Assembly (NCBI GenBank): GCA_030527205.1
Contig: JAUNBG010000009.1
Coordinates: 1 to 64,000 of the forward strand
Source: Planctomycetia bacterium
Lineage (GTDB): Bacteria > Planctomycetota > Planctomycetia > Pirellulales > Thermoguttaceae
DNA: 64,000 nt
Direction: 5' to 3'
The notes beneath the pieces were generated by a model that saw only the letters and a program-made list of their open reading frames with translations, had not been told where the DNA came from and made no database searches. Both the position numbers and the translations under genes were made by a program. Positions within the stretch are counted from its first letter, which is position 1. Each line of letters opens with the position of its first letter. This document shows positions 39,665 to 51,251 of the stretch, piece after piece.

Positions 39665-40880
39665 AGCGAATTTAAGTTTGTCAAAAGACGGTTTCAAGGA
39701 TTATTCTGTCGCAATCAACTTGAAAATACCAAGAAATGAGATTTACTCAATGGAGTAACATTTTCTGAAAATCTGATATTCAACGGAAAATGAGGCGCAT
39801 AAAAAAACAGAAATTGAAATGAGCCAATGACCAATCGGCTTTTGGGTAAAGGAAAGGGCAAGGTAATCCTGAACCAGAGTTATAAACATTTCAATTCCTG
39901 CTTGACCAGTATTTCTTTAAGAGCAAAAAGTATGCCAAAGCAAATGTTTTCTGTGATTGCCGATAACGAAAAGTCATCGTTTTTCGATGTTGATTAACCG
40001 TTGTTGGGCTTTCGAGCAAAGAAATCCGCGTTTAGCAACTGAATTAAGAATAAATGAATTCTGTGAACCGCTTATTAATTTTATCAACGATTCAGAAAAG
40101 TTCAAATCCTCTGTTCTTTTATTTGAAAAATAGAGCAGAGAATGTTTGTTTTATCAAATGATTGCTTTATTTTGCTGCATTATAAAACAGTTGATTTTGT
40201 TTTATTTTAAGACTCTTGTTTGCCTTTTTCGTATTTCTTCAAAAGTCTTGAACGACAAATTGATGTTTTTTTGTTTATTGTCTGTCTTTATGTAAAATGT
40301 GCGTTACATGATTAACAGAACGGAATACCTATTTTAAAAAACAATATCAACGATAAGATAATTAATCATTCGTGATTCCAATCTTTGCAAGACCAAAAAC
40401 AGATGAATTGTTCAAACCATCATTTTCGGGAAGCAAGTTTGAGAAACAACCGTCGACCATGCCGAAAATGTCCAATTGCGTTTTTTTAAAAAGGGGCATT
40501 TTTTTGCAATAAAATAACAAAGAATGCTGTAATTTTCTTGACATATGTTTGCAAGAACGTTAAGATATATATTAGAAATCATTTGTCTGCCGTTTCCTAA
40601 ATTGGACCGAATTGAGCTTGTTGCTTTTTTCCAAAGAACGCTTGCCGTTATTTGTTCCTCGATTTTTAACGCGAACTTTTTCAACCCGTTTTCCTGTTGG
40701 CAAACCTTGACGAAAGTTTCGGTTTTATGGATCATTCGTTGCAGTCAGGCTTGCGTCTTTTTGCATTCAGGTTTTTGGGGACTTGAGATAAATCAGCCGA
40801 ATTTTGAGAATGAAGTTGTCGACTCAAATGATTACTTTTTTGAAACAATTTGATCTGCCTTCAACCAGAGTCAGGAAATA
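39665..40880. other. Long intergenic region (1.2 kb) with a promoter near its end
   Basis: Overlapping short frames occur on both strands, but none has family features, a ribosome binding site or a plausible composition. The only feature I support is the promoter at 40538-40566. A decayed gene or an unrecognised RNA cannot be excluded. Confidence 0.45.
40538..40566 (+). promoter_or_regulatory. Sigma-70-type promoter upstream of moxR-like gene
   Basis: TTGACA (40538-40543), 17-bp spacer, TAAGAT (40561-40566). It shares TTTTCTTGACAT with the DUF1559 promoter. It gives a leader of about 310 nt to the MoxR gene. Confidence 0.6.
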
Positions 40881-41960
40881 ATGTCATCCGATCATCAACT
40901 CCCTTCAACCGATTCGCCTGGAATGCAATCGCAAACAACAGAGGGAAAAACAAGGAATTTGGGTAATATTCTTCAAGAATTTGGACAAACTTGCCAGTTG
41001 ACGCAAAATGAGTTACAAAAAGTCATTGTTGGTCAATCATCGGTTATTCGACAGATTCTTGCTGCCATTTTTACAAAGGGTCACTGCTTATTGGAAGGGG
41101 TTCCCGGTCTGGCCAAAACATTAATGGTCAGTACTGTTGCCAGAATTTTGGACGTTCGCTTCAAACGAATCCAATTTACGCCAGACCTGATGCCGTCTGA
41201 TATTATCGGAACAAACGTTTTGGATGAAGATGCTCAAGGCAGACGAAATTTTCGATTCGTTGAAGGACCCGTTTTTACTAATATCCTTCTTGCGGATGAA
41301 ATCAATCGAACGCCGCCCAAAACGCAGTCAGCGCTCCTTCAAGCAATGCAGGAACGGGAAATAACGGTTGGACAATCAACCTATTCGTTGCCAGAACCCT
41401 TTTTCGTTATCGCAACGCAAAATCCGATCGAACAGGAAGGAACTTATCCGCTTCCGGAAGCTCAACTTGACCGCTTTATGTTCAATATCAAAATCGACTA
41501 TCCAACTTTGGAGGAAGAAGAACGAATTTTATTTGCAACAACGCGCGGCGAATCAATCGAAGTTCGTAAAATATTGAATGGACGCTTGATTCTGAATATG
41601 CAGAAGCTCGTTTCGTCCGTTGCCGTCAGTCAATATATAATTCAATATGTCGCTCGACTTGTCCGGGCAACCCGTCCCAAGGATATTTCTTCTCCCGATT
41701 TTATTAAAGATTTGGTTGATTGGGGCGCCGGTCCTCGCGCTGGTCAATATTTAATTCATGGCGGCAAAGCGCTCGCCGCAATGGAAGGCCGCTTTTCTGT
41801 CGCTGTTGAAGATATTCAAAATGTTGCCATTCCTGTTCTGAGACATCGAATCAGCACAAATTTTCAAGCGCAAGCCGAAGGAATGTCCAACGAAGATATC
41901 ATAAAAAAACTTATCGCAACGGTTGAACGTCCCCAAATCGATAAATTTGAAAAAAAATAA
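40881..41960 (+). CDS. MoxR-family AAA+ ATPase
   Basis: A 359-residue MoxR ATPase, chaperone-like in assembling metalloenzymes or membrane complexes. Walker A is EGVPGLAKT, Walker B ILLADEINR, and sensor 1 lies in IATQNPIEQEGTYPLPEAQLDRF, a strong family signature. The lid with DWGAGPRAGQYLI is also typical. The first ~40 residues form a polar tail. In most genomes moxR is followed by DUF58 and VWA or transglutaminase genes; here the next 900 bp are non-coding and then comes an epimerase, so it is an orphan. AGGAAA precedes the ATG. Confidence 0.95.
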   Translation: MSSDHQLPSTDSPGMQSQTTEGKTRNLGNILQEFGQTCQLTQNELQKVIVGQSSVIRQILAAIFTKGHCLLEGVPGLAKTLMVSTVARILDVRFKRIQFTPDLMPSDIIGTNVLDEDAQGRRNFRFVEGPVFTNILLADEINRTPPKTQSALLQAMQEREITVGQSTYSLPEPFFVIATQNPIEQEGTYPLPEAQLDRFMFNIKIDYPTLEEEERILFATTRGESIEVRKILNGRLILNMQKLVSSVAVSQYIIQYVARLVRATRPKDISSPDFIKDLVDWGAGPRAGQYLIHGGKALAAMEGRFSVAVEDIQNVAIPVLRHRISTNFQAQAEGMSNEDIIKKLIATVERPQIDKFEKK

Positions 41961-42866
41961 TTTTGTCGCGTCTGACTTAATAGAATGAGCCATTTGGGAT
42001 TGCCTTAAAACCTGGTTTTCTCCGTTGCTTTTGTTAAATTGGTCGAAACATTGAGGCTTTTGTCTGGTTTGAGTTTTGCGTATCGTCAAAAAGGAAAATA
42101 TTTCAACGAGACTGTTTATTTCAAAGTCGGCATAATAAGCGATTCTTTCGCGTTTTTTAAGTTTGCCATTGACCGACTTGCGAAAATAAAACCGAGATTT
42201 AAACAATTTTTATAAGCGAACTGTTATCAAAAAGGTTTAAATCAAAAAACGCGAACATTCATAAACGAAACTTTTATTTAGGAAGTTAACTCAAGAAGGA
42301 TCGTTTCCGGGTTCTTCATAAACGAATTATGTTTGATTCTGTTGAGGCAACATTGATTTGCTCCAGCATATATTTTTTTCATAAAACGGCAATAATTTTT
42401 TTATGATATTGCAATGTAAAGAAAAAGTTTGTATAATGCAACATTAAATATTAAGGGATTCAGTATTTTATTTAAGCCAGTTGATAAAACTTGATCATTT
42501 TTGCAAACGCAGCAATGACGATCAAGGTTTTCAAGCCGAAAACTGTTGCTTTGGCTGGTTGTTGCAACCCATATAACGAAGTTTTCTCTGTTGAGAATGA
42601 AACTTCCTTAGTTTGATCAAAGGTCTTTTCCGTTGACCTTGCCGTCTGGACTCCAATGGAACTTGTTTCCATTCATTGGTTTTCGGGAAGACCTTAGTCA
42701 AAAAAGACTTTCATTAGATTTTTTAATTCAGCTCAAATTGTCTTAGAATTGGGCTTCTTGGGCTTGATAAGAAGAATTTTTGCCGTTTTTGTTGTTGAGA
42801 CAGAAATTAAATTGGATTGATTTATAATCAATATTGTCAATTTTAATCATATTTAAAGGAAATTCG
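41961..42866. other. Intergenic, no supported gene
   Basis: About 900 bp. A minus-strand frame at 42472-42672 (66 codons) has a hydrophobic C-terminus but no ribosome binding site, and it overlaps sequence loosely resembling the family 2 repeat, so I do not call it. Confidence 0.45.
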
Positions 42867-44171
42867 ATGAAAAAAAATTTGTTGGGAGTTGCTGCTCTCA
42901 TTTTACTCCTTTTGATCGCGATTGATTCCGTATCGGCTCAAACGCAATTTGGGCGTCGTTTTGGCAATCGTTTTAATCAGAAAGTTCATTGGCGTTCAAC
43001 AACTGTTGCCAGTTCAATCATCAATTCAAATTCCAATCAAACGGTTGATTCAATGTGCGAAGCTGACGCTGTTTCTTCAGAAAAAAAAGTTGTTGAAAAG
43101 AAAGATATTGCAATGACTATTACTGTCAATCCTTTTGGAAAAACCAAGGAAGGTCAAACTGTTAAATCTTATACATTAACAAACAAAAATGGGATTGTTG
43201 CTACAATTCTTGATTTTGGCGGCGTTATTTATTCCTTGGAAACTCCCGATCGAGACGGCAATTTTGCGAACATTTCAGCCAATTATCCATTGATTTCAGA
43301 ATATCAGGATTATCGGCCTTTCTTCGGTTCTTTGGTTGGCCGTTATGGCAATCGAATAGCGCTCGGCAAATTTACGCTCGACGACGTTGAGTATTCTTTG
43401 CCCGTTAATAACGGTCCGAACTCTCTTCATGGAGGAATCAAGGGATTCGACCAGGTTATTTGGAACGTCGAACAATTAACCGAGGAAGATGCCGTTAGTT
43501 TGAAATTGACTTATATGGCAAAGGATGGCGAAGAAGGTTATCCCGGCAATTTGACAACAACTGTTATTTATACATTAAACAATAATGACGAATTGATAAT
43601 TGATTATTTCGCGACGACAGACAAAGCGACGCCAATCAATTTAACCAACCATACATTTTGGAATCTTGCCGGCGCTCAAAGCGGCACAATTTTGAATCAT
43701 ATTCTAAAGCTCAATGCTTCGGCCTATCTCCCGACGAACGATTCGTTAATTCCGACGGGCGAAATTGCGAATGTTGAGGGAACTCCGCTTGATTTCCGAA
43801 CTGCAAAACCGATTGGTCAGGATATTGCAGATGTTACGGAACCGCAATTCAACGGCGGTTATGATCATTGTTTGATTCTTGATCAGAAAACGCCAGAAGA
43901 ACTGACTCTTTGCGCTTATGTTGTTGAACCGTCTTCTGGTCGAACAATGGAAATTCAAACGACAGAACCAGCCGTTCAATTTTATTCTGGAAACTTCCTG
44001 GATGGATCGACAGGAGTCGGAGATTATAAATACGAAAAACATTCCGCTTTTTGCCTCGAAACGCAACATTATCCCGATTCGCCAAATCATTCGGAATTTC
44101 CAAATACGATTTTGCGTCCAGGCGAAACTTACCGGCATACAACAATCATGAAATTTGGCGTTGAAAAATAG
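42867..44171 (+). CDS. galM: Secreted aldose 1-epimerase
   Basis: Aldose 1-epimerase interconverts alpha and beta anomers of sugars. The start ATG at 42867 has AAAGGAAA upstream and is followed by a signal peptide (LLGVAALILLLLIAIDSVSAQ), so the enzyme is exported. About 65 polar residues separate it from the enzyme domain, which shows VGRYGNRIALGKF, SLHGGIKGFDQVIW, NLTNHTFWNLAG (catalytic His) and FCLETQHYPDSPNH (catalytic Glu). The total of 434 residues is longer than GalM because of the leader and linker. Export suggests action on free sugars released outside the cytoplasm. A terminator follows at 44207-44235. Confidence 0.93.
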   Translation: MKKNLLGVAALILLLLIAIDSVSAQTQFGRRFGNRFNQKVHWRSTTVASSIINSNSNQTVDSMCEADAVSSEKKVVEKKDIAMTITVNPFGKTKEGQTVKSYTLTNKNGIVATILDFGGVIYSLETPDRDGNFANISANYPLISEYQDYRPFFGSLVGRYGNRIALGKFTLDDVEYSLPVNNGPNSLHGGIKGFDQVIWNVEQLTEEDAVSLKLTYMAKDGEEGYPGNLTTTVIYTLNNNDELIIDYFATTDKATPINLTNHTFWNLAGAQSGTILNHILKLNASAYLPTNDSLIPTGEIANVEGTPLDFRTAKPIGQDIADVTEPQFNGGYDHCLILDQKTPEELTLCAYVVEPSSGRTMEIQTTEPAVQFYSGNFLDGSTGVGDYKYEKHSAFCLETQHYPDSPNHSEFPNTILRPGETYRHTTIMKFGVEK

Positions 44172-44545
44172 TCAAGGGTTGAAACGGACTTAATTTTATC
44201 AAGCCGAAAAGGACAAAAGTTTTTCTTTCCTTTTTCGTAATTTGTCGTTGTCAAAATTGCGAAACAAACTTTGGGGTCAAGCTTGCAAGCAAAGAGCCAA
44301 TGACCTGGGACAAGAATTGTTGTTTTTTTCGGTTTCGATTATGTTATTGAGAGCGTCAAAGAATTCATTTTCGATGATTTGTTCGAAATATCCGTTTTTT
44401 TCGACCAAAAAGCAAATGTATTCATTTAAAGACGTTTCGTAATTTTTTAGCAAAAGAATACTCATTTGTTAAATGTTGCGAAAATCTTTTTTGTAATAAT
44501 TCTCGTTCTCGATATTTGTTCTGAAAATATATTTTTTTCGAAAAA
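44172..44545. other. Intergenic with galM terminator
   Basis: Besides the terminator, short frames on both strands (for example minus 44277-44465) have no supporting features. Confidence 0.45.
44207..44235 (+). terminator. Intrinsic terminator after galM
   Basis: AAAAGGA pairs with TCCTTTT and runs into Ts. Confidence 0.6.
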
Positions 44546-45301
44546 TCAAGGGGAAATTAATTGAAATTCGATTTCAAATCGACCGTTGGGGTCCTCGGCG
44601 AGAAATGTTTGAGTTGGCCGAATAAACAGTCGACTTTTGGGAAGATTTTGAGACTTTCTTCGCGAATTTTCTTCTCGTAATGTTGCTTCATAAACATATT
44701 GGTTCGCTGTTGATTCTTTTTCGAGCCGAACCATTCCGAAATAGCGCTGAAGAAAAGTCAAAATTTTGGAATAATCTCCCGTTTTGCCAATAAAAGTTAT
44801 TTGACGCATTTGACGTTCATCGAAATAATAGGTCAGAACGCCAGCCAAGTCATCCTTTTGCGAGCCGGTCAAGACAGCAACGCGATATCCGAAAAAAGGG
44901 GACACCGATTGAATTGTATCGACTCTGCTCCAGGAATTGATAATCCAATTTGGGTTTCGGTCAAAACGAACCATTTCTTCAATCGGAATGATTGGACTTC
45001 TGTAAACAATATCTGACCTTTTTTCATTAATGAATTCATTCTGAGAATCAGGAAAACTGTTTGCAATGACTGTTTTGGGATCAGAATTCTGTGACGTTTC
45101 TGTAAAAAACTGTTTCCATTTTGTCAGGGGCTGCGAACGATTGTCTGAATCAATTGCTTTTGTTTTTGACTCTTGAGAATCATTGTTGATTTGTTCCAAA
45201 TTCTTAAAATAATGTCCCGATTCGGTAATCATTTTGGGAACAGCAAAAGCAATAACAACCAACAGTCCGAATTTTAACATTTTGACAAATTGCCCGCCCA
45301 T
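44546..45301 (-). CDS. Single-pass membrane protein, conserved-looking, unknown function
   Basis: The start at 45301 is chosen because AGGGAGAG lies just upstream. The 251-residue protein has one N-terminal membrane segment (LKFGLLVVIAFAVPKMI), a polar linker of about 80 residues and a C-terminal domain beginning near WIINSWSRVDTIQS. That domain contains GYRVAVLTGSQKDDLAGVL and YYFDERQMRQITFIG, reading like a small alpha/beta domain outside the membrane. I recall a planctomycete-only family with this pattern (possibly DUF6690) but cannot confirm it. Neighbours give no clue: it stands alone between galM and the DUF6677-type gene on the opposite strand. Confidence 0.75.
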   Translation of the reverse strand: MGGQFVKMLKFGLLVVIAFAVPKMITESGHYFKNLEQINNDSQESKTKAIDSDNRSQPLTKWKQFFTETSQNSDPKTVIANSFPDSQNEFINEKRSDIVYRSPIIPIEEMVRFDRNPNWIINSWSRVDTIQSVSPFFGYRVAVLTGSQKDDLAGVLTYYFDERQMRQITFIGKTGDYSKILTFLQRYFGMVRLEKESTANQYVYEATLREENSRRKSQNLPKSRLFIRPTQTFLAEDPNGRFEIEFQLISP

Positions 45302-45395
45302 AAAACTCTCCCTGTTCAAATTTCGACAAAAAAGTTCTTTCAATTATTTTTCCGTTCGCAAAAAACAATATTTCAGAGTCAAGCTCGTTTAAAAT

Positions 45396-45462
45396 CCCGG
45401 ATTTTTGAATTAGCAGCCCCGACAACAAAGACGGATTTTGAAAAGTTCGACTCGTCTTCGTA
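45396..45462. repeat. Degenerate dispersed intergenic repeat (family 2)
   Basis: Contains CGGATTTTTGAATTAGCAG and CCGACAACAAAGACGGATTTTG, closely echoing the copy 430 bp downstream. Confidence 0.45.
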
Positions 45463-45830
45463 AACTTGTTTCATTGGAAAGAGAAAAAAGCAAGTTCAAA
45501 GACAAAATCATATTATTAATTGGACTTAAATTTGAATTGCTGTTGAATATTTAATTCTGAAAATAGTTATCAAACAGGCATTTTGATAAACTTCAAAATC
45601 AAGTTATCGAAAAAGTCTCCTTTCTATTCTTTTCGCGTTATTAATTTAAAAACTTTCCCAATTTTAAGAACAATATTTTGAAAGGAATAATCGTCAGAAA
45701 AATTTTCCTGTTTTTAAAAAAAAATTATCCAGACTATCCAAAATCTCTTTTTTTTGTTATAATTTTAATAGTTTGTCTTTTGAAAAGTCCGCATTCCGTT
45801 GAAACATTTTCGACTCAAACCTTGTTGAAC

Positions 45831-45912
45831 CCCGATTTTTTTGAATTCGCGAACCGGACAACGACGAGCGGATTACTAAGGCGAAACGATTGCCTTGAGC
45901 GGTTTCGAGTTT
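45831..45912. repeat. Degenerate dispersed intergenic repeat (family 2)
   Basis: Contains CGATTTTTTTGAATTCGCG, CGGACAACGACGAGCGGATT and GAGCGGTTTCGAG; a near neighbour of the copy at 45396. Confidence 0.45.
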
Positions 45913-46154
45913 ATTTGGGATTTCCCGACTTTTAACGACGAGTTATCAAATTGCCTTAAACTTTCCTTCAGATTGAGCAACGCTTGATTTCAGTCTCAAC
46001 AAACTTCCAAAATATTAATAAAAAATCATTCGCGTATTAGAGCTATCAACGTTTTAAAACGACAATCTTCCCCAGAATAATCGTTAAAACAGGCCTTTTT
46101 AATTATTTTGTTGATTGCAAATCGCGCTGATATAGTCAAAATTCGGATTTTATA

Positions 46155-46787
46155 ATGCATGAAATAATCCCTCAACAATCAAAAAATTCCTGGAATGAAA
46201 ATATTCGCGATATTGAGTTAAAAGATCCGTTGGTCGCAGGCATTTTGGCCTGGCTTGTCCCTGGTTTGGGACATTTATATCAAAGAAGATTTTTTAAAGG
46301 AATTCTGTTCGGTATTTGTATTATTCCGCTATTATTAATCGGAATTTGGATGGGAAGTTATTCCGAACCGACTGATCCGGCGAACTCCGCTTCGGCGAAA
46401 CGTTGGCATATCGGTCGAAATGTTTATTGTTCCTGGCGAAATGGAGATAAACGACTTTATTTTATTCCGCAGGCGTTGATCGGCGGAGTTGCCATTCCTG
46501 CGATTTTGCAAGCGAACCATGGAACCGAAGGAGAGTCTTTTTTGCCAGGAAATGCCTTTGTTCCGCCGCGACTTGCCAATGAACAAAACAATTTTAAACA
46601 GCCAACTCTTAATCAACTTATCGAAAAACTTCATTCTTATTTCGAACTCGGGACGATTTTTACTGTTATCGCCGGTCTGCTCAATATTCTCGCCATTCTG
46701 GATGCCCTTGGCGGACCGGTTTGGATTGTTGAGGACGAAAATCAGATAAAACAAAATGTCAAAGAACGAAATTCAAATAATGCTTAA
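46155..46787 (+). CDS. DUF6677-type membrane protein
   Basis: The 210-residue protein begins with a polar stretch, then a TM2-like hairpin: LVAGILAWLVPGLGHLYQRRFFKGI and a second membrane segment FGICIIPLLLIGIWMG. A middle extracytoplasmic-looking part (YCSWRNGDKRLYFIPQALIGG) and one or two more hydrophobic segments follow (YFELGTIFTVIAGLLNILAI). The pattern matches what I know as DUF6677, confined to planctomycetes; function unknown. It is followed 72 bp later by the flavin/Fe-S subunit on the same strand, so they may be co-transcribed. No Shine-Dalgarno sequence. Confidence 0.8.
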   Translation: MHEIIPQQSKNSWNENIRDIELKDPLVAGILAWLVPGLGHLYQRRFFKGILFGICIIPLLLIGIWMGSYSEPTDPANSASAKRWHIGRNVYCSWRNGDKRLYFIPQALIGGVAIPAILQANHGTEGESFLPGNAFVPPRLANEQNNFKQPTLNQLIEKLHSYFELGTIFTVIAGLLNILAILDALGGPVWIVEDENQIKQNVKERNSNNA

Positions 46788-46859
46788 AACATTAATCAAC
46801 TTTTTCGTAAATGTTTGATATGTGATCGATATAATCAATAGAAATTATATTATTCAAAA

Positions 46860-47696
46860 ATGACAACAAATAATATCTATGAACCGGAACGAATGGAAGT
46901 CATCGAAGTAACGCAGCAAACAGTTGACGTTAAATCGGTCAAAATTCGATTTCGTGATTTGGGAAAAGCCAAAGCGTTTTCATTTCGCGTTGGACAATTT
47001 GGTCTTTATTCTGTTTTTGGAGTCGGAGAATCAACCTTTAATATATGTTGTTCGAATTCAAAAGATTATATCGAATTCTGTTTTCGCAAAACCGGTCGAG
47101 TTACAGAGCAAATGTGGGCCGTTGAGCCAGGCGATACAATCGGTTTTCGAGGGCCGTTTGGCAATTCCTATCCGCTGGAAGACTGGAAGGGAAAAAATCT
47201 TGTTTTTGTCGCTGGCGGGATCGCAATGCCTCCGATTCGTTGCGCTATTCAATATGTTTTGGAAAATCTTGACCAATACGGAAAGATAACGATTGTTTAT
47301 GGAGCCAGAACGGTTAGCGATCTGGTTTTCCGAAATGAATTGGATGAATGGGCTCAATTTCCCAATGTCAACGTTGTTAAGACAGTTGATCCAGGCGGAG
47401 AAACGCCAGAATGGGACGGGCGAGTCGGTTTTGTTCCCAATGTTCTTGGCGAGACGGAAATTGACGGCGAAAATACTGTTGCCCTGGTTGTTGGCCCGCC
47501 GATTATGATTAAATTTTCCTTGCCTGTTCTTTCAAAGATTGGCATTCCGGATACTGCAATTTATACAAGTTTGGAAAATCGTATGAAATGCGGACTTGGG
47601 AAATGCGGTCGATGCAATTGCGGCCCTGTTTATGTTTGCAAAGAAGGGCCGGTTTTTACTTTGGCGCAAATGAATGAATTGCCAGATGATTTTTAA
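46860..47696 (+). CDS. FAD/NAD(P)- and 2Fe-2S-binding electron transfer subunit (PyrK/AsrB/hydrogenase-gamma type)
   Basis: The 278-residue chain has a ferredoxin-reductase layout: an FAD-binding barrel (FRVGQFGLYSVFGVGESTF), an NAD-binding domain (VFVAGGIAMPPIRCAI, VVGPPIMIKF) and a C-terminal cysteine cluster MKCGLGKCGRCNCG...YVC that binds a 2Fe-2S cluster as in PyrK. Relatives pass electrons between NAD(P)H and a partner such as dihydroorotate dehydrogenase, sulfite reductase, a hydrogenase or an HdrA-like protein. None of these partners is in the window, so its donor and acceptor remain open. In an anaerobe it could be a subunit of an electron-bifurcating complex encoded elsewhere. Confidence 0.85.
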   Translation: MTTNNIYEPERMEVIEVTQQTVDVKSVKIRFRDLGKAKAFSFRVGQFGLYSVFGVGESTFNICCSNSKDYIEFCFRKTGRVTEQMWAVEPGDTIGFRGPFGNSYPLEDWKGKNLVFVAGGIAMPPIRCAIQYVLENLDQYGKITIVYGARTVSDLVFRNELDEWAQFPNVNVVKTVDPGGETPEWDGRVGFVPNVLGETEIDGENTVALVVGPPIMIKFSLPVLSKIGIPDTAIYTSLENRMKCGLGKCGRCNCGPVYVCKEGPVFTLAQMNELPDDF

Positions 47697-47736
47697 TTGT
47701 GTTTTTGATGTTTTAATCAAACTTTTGATGATAATC

Positions 47737-47774
47737 AAAATGAATCAACCCCGTTGAATTAATTGATTCATTTT
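47737..47774. terminator. Bidirectional terminator between convergent genes
   Basis: AAAATGAATCAA pairs with TTGATTCATTTT, giving T-runs on both strands. It serves the flavin/Fe-S gene (plus) and gyrB (minus). Confidence 0.75.
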
Positions 47775-47828
47775 GCAATTCATTCACGATATTCATATCT
47801 TGTTCGCAATATTCAAATTATTGACGGA

Positions 47829-50441
<2,613 letters not shown>

Positions 50442-50494
50442 TTAAACTTTATTAAACGAAAATAAAATTTTCGTTCCTGGGTTATAGGACAAAT

Positions 50495-50896
50495 TTATTT
50501 TCTAACAAATTTGATAAAACGAATATTTTCTTCAGGCAACTTTTGTTGGAATTGTTGCAAAATAGCATTTTTATAAAAAGAGATTTCTTGTAAAAGAGTA
50601 TTCCCTTCAACTTCGATTCGAACCGTTTTATTGCGGAACGATTCGAGTCGCAAATGATTTGTGTACGCAGCTTGGTCATCCAATGAGTCAAAAAGATCGT
50701 CCTGTATTTCTTGCCAAACCTTTTGGAAACGTTCGACGCCAATTTTTCGACCGCCGCCATATTTAGCCATGATTTGCGGCATGATGGCGGAAAAATGAGT
50801 CACGCGAATCGGACGAGGTTTTTGCTCTTCTAAATAACGAACCCCTAACGGATAAAATCTTTTTGGTTTTTTGGGAACGTTGGGGTCTTTCGACAT
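50495..50896 (-). CDS. DciA-like (DUF721) protein
   Basis: A 133-residue DUF721 protein. The core FQKVWQEIQDDLFDSL (a W in the first helix followed by a strand pair) and LRLESFRNKTVRIEVEGNTLLQEISFYKNAILQQF match DciA, which helps load the replicative helicase DnaB in bacteria lacking DnaC. The N-terminal ~40 residues are basic and Pro-rich, a common extension. It stands 56 bp before gyrB, the usual place in many phyla, and both probably share one transcript. ATG at 50896, no clear ribosome binding site. Confidence 0.85.
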   Translation of the reverse strand: MSKDPNVPKKPKRFYPLGVRYLEEQKPRPIRVTHFSAIMPQIMAKYGGGRKIGVERFQKVWQEIQDDLFDSLDDQAAYTNHLRLESFRNKTVRIEVEGNTLLQEISFYKNAILQQFQQKLPEENIRFIKFVRK

Positions 50897-51251
50897 AAAA
50901 AAAATATGCTATCGTTTATTAAGGATATCAGTCGGGATTGGACATCGGGGATTGCTTTTATTCATTCGCTTCTTCTTGCCAAGGGCTTGCGAAGACAAAA
51001 ATGAAGGATTGTCAACAGGCTTAAGGTTTATGCTTGTTCTTCTGGCATAAAAGACTCAAACAATTAGGTTGATTATATCATATTTTTCCGATTATGACAA
51101 GGCCGACATAGGGGATTTATAACGAAATCAGACTGGGGCAGAGGCTTTGTCTTCGAGAGTTTGACCATAGGATTACAGCGTTTGCAAACCGAATGATTCG
51201 GGATTTGCAATAAACCCGGCTCGAACGAGATCAAAGGGGAAATGAAAAATC
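50897..51251. other. Divergent spacer between dciA-like gene and miaA
   Basis: About 355 bp with no supported gene or RNA. AAAGGGGAAA lies 11-20 bp before the miaA start. Confidence 0.4.

Larger units (their letters stand above)
45302..46154. other. Intergenic with two degenerate repeats
   Basis: Two family 2 repeats lie here (45396-45462, 45831-45912). A plus-strand frame at 45678-45935 has a membrane-like start, but its second half is repeat sequence, so I reject it as a gene. Confidence 0.5.

Noticed and set aside
40412-40853. Overlapping frames on both strands in the 1.2-kb spacer before moxR
   Set aside because: They overlap each other and the moxR promoter and show no domain or ribosome binding site.
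42472-42672. Minus-strand 66-codon frame with hydrophobic C-terminus
   Set aside because: No ribosome binding site, no family, and overlap with repeat-like DNA.
44277-44465. Minus-strand 62-codon frame between galM and the membrane-protein gene
   Set aside because: Plausible composition but no start signal, neighbour link or family; too weak to call.
45678-45935. Plus-strand 85-codon frame with a hydrophobic start
   Set aside because: Its second half is repeat sequence and there is no Shine-Dalgarno site or family match.
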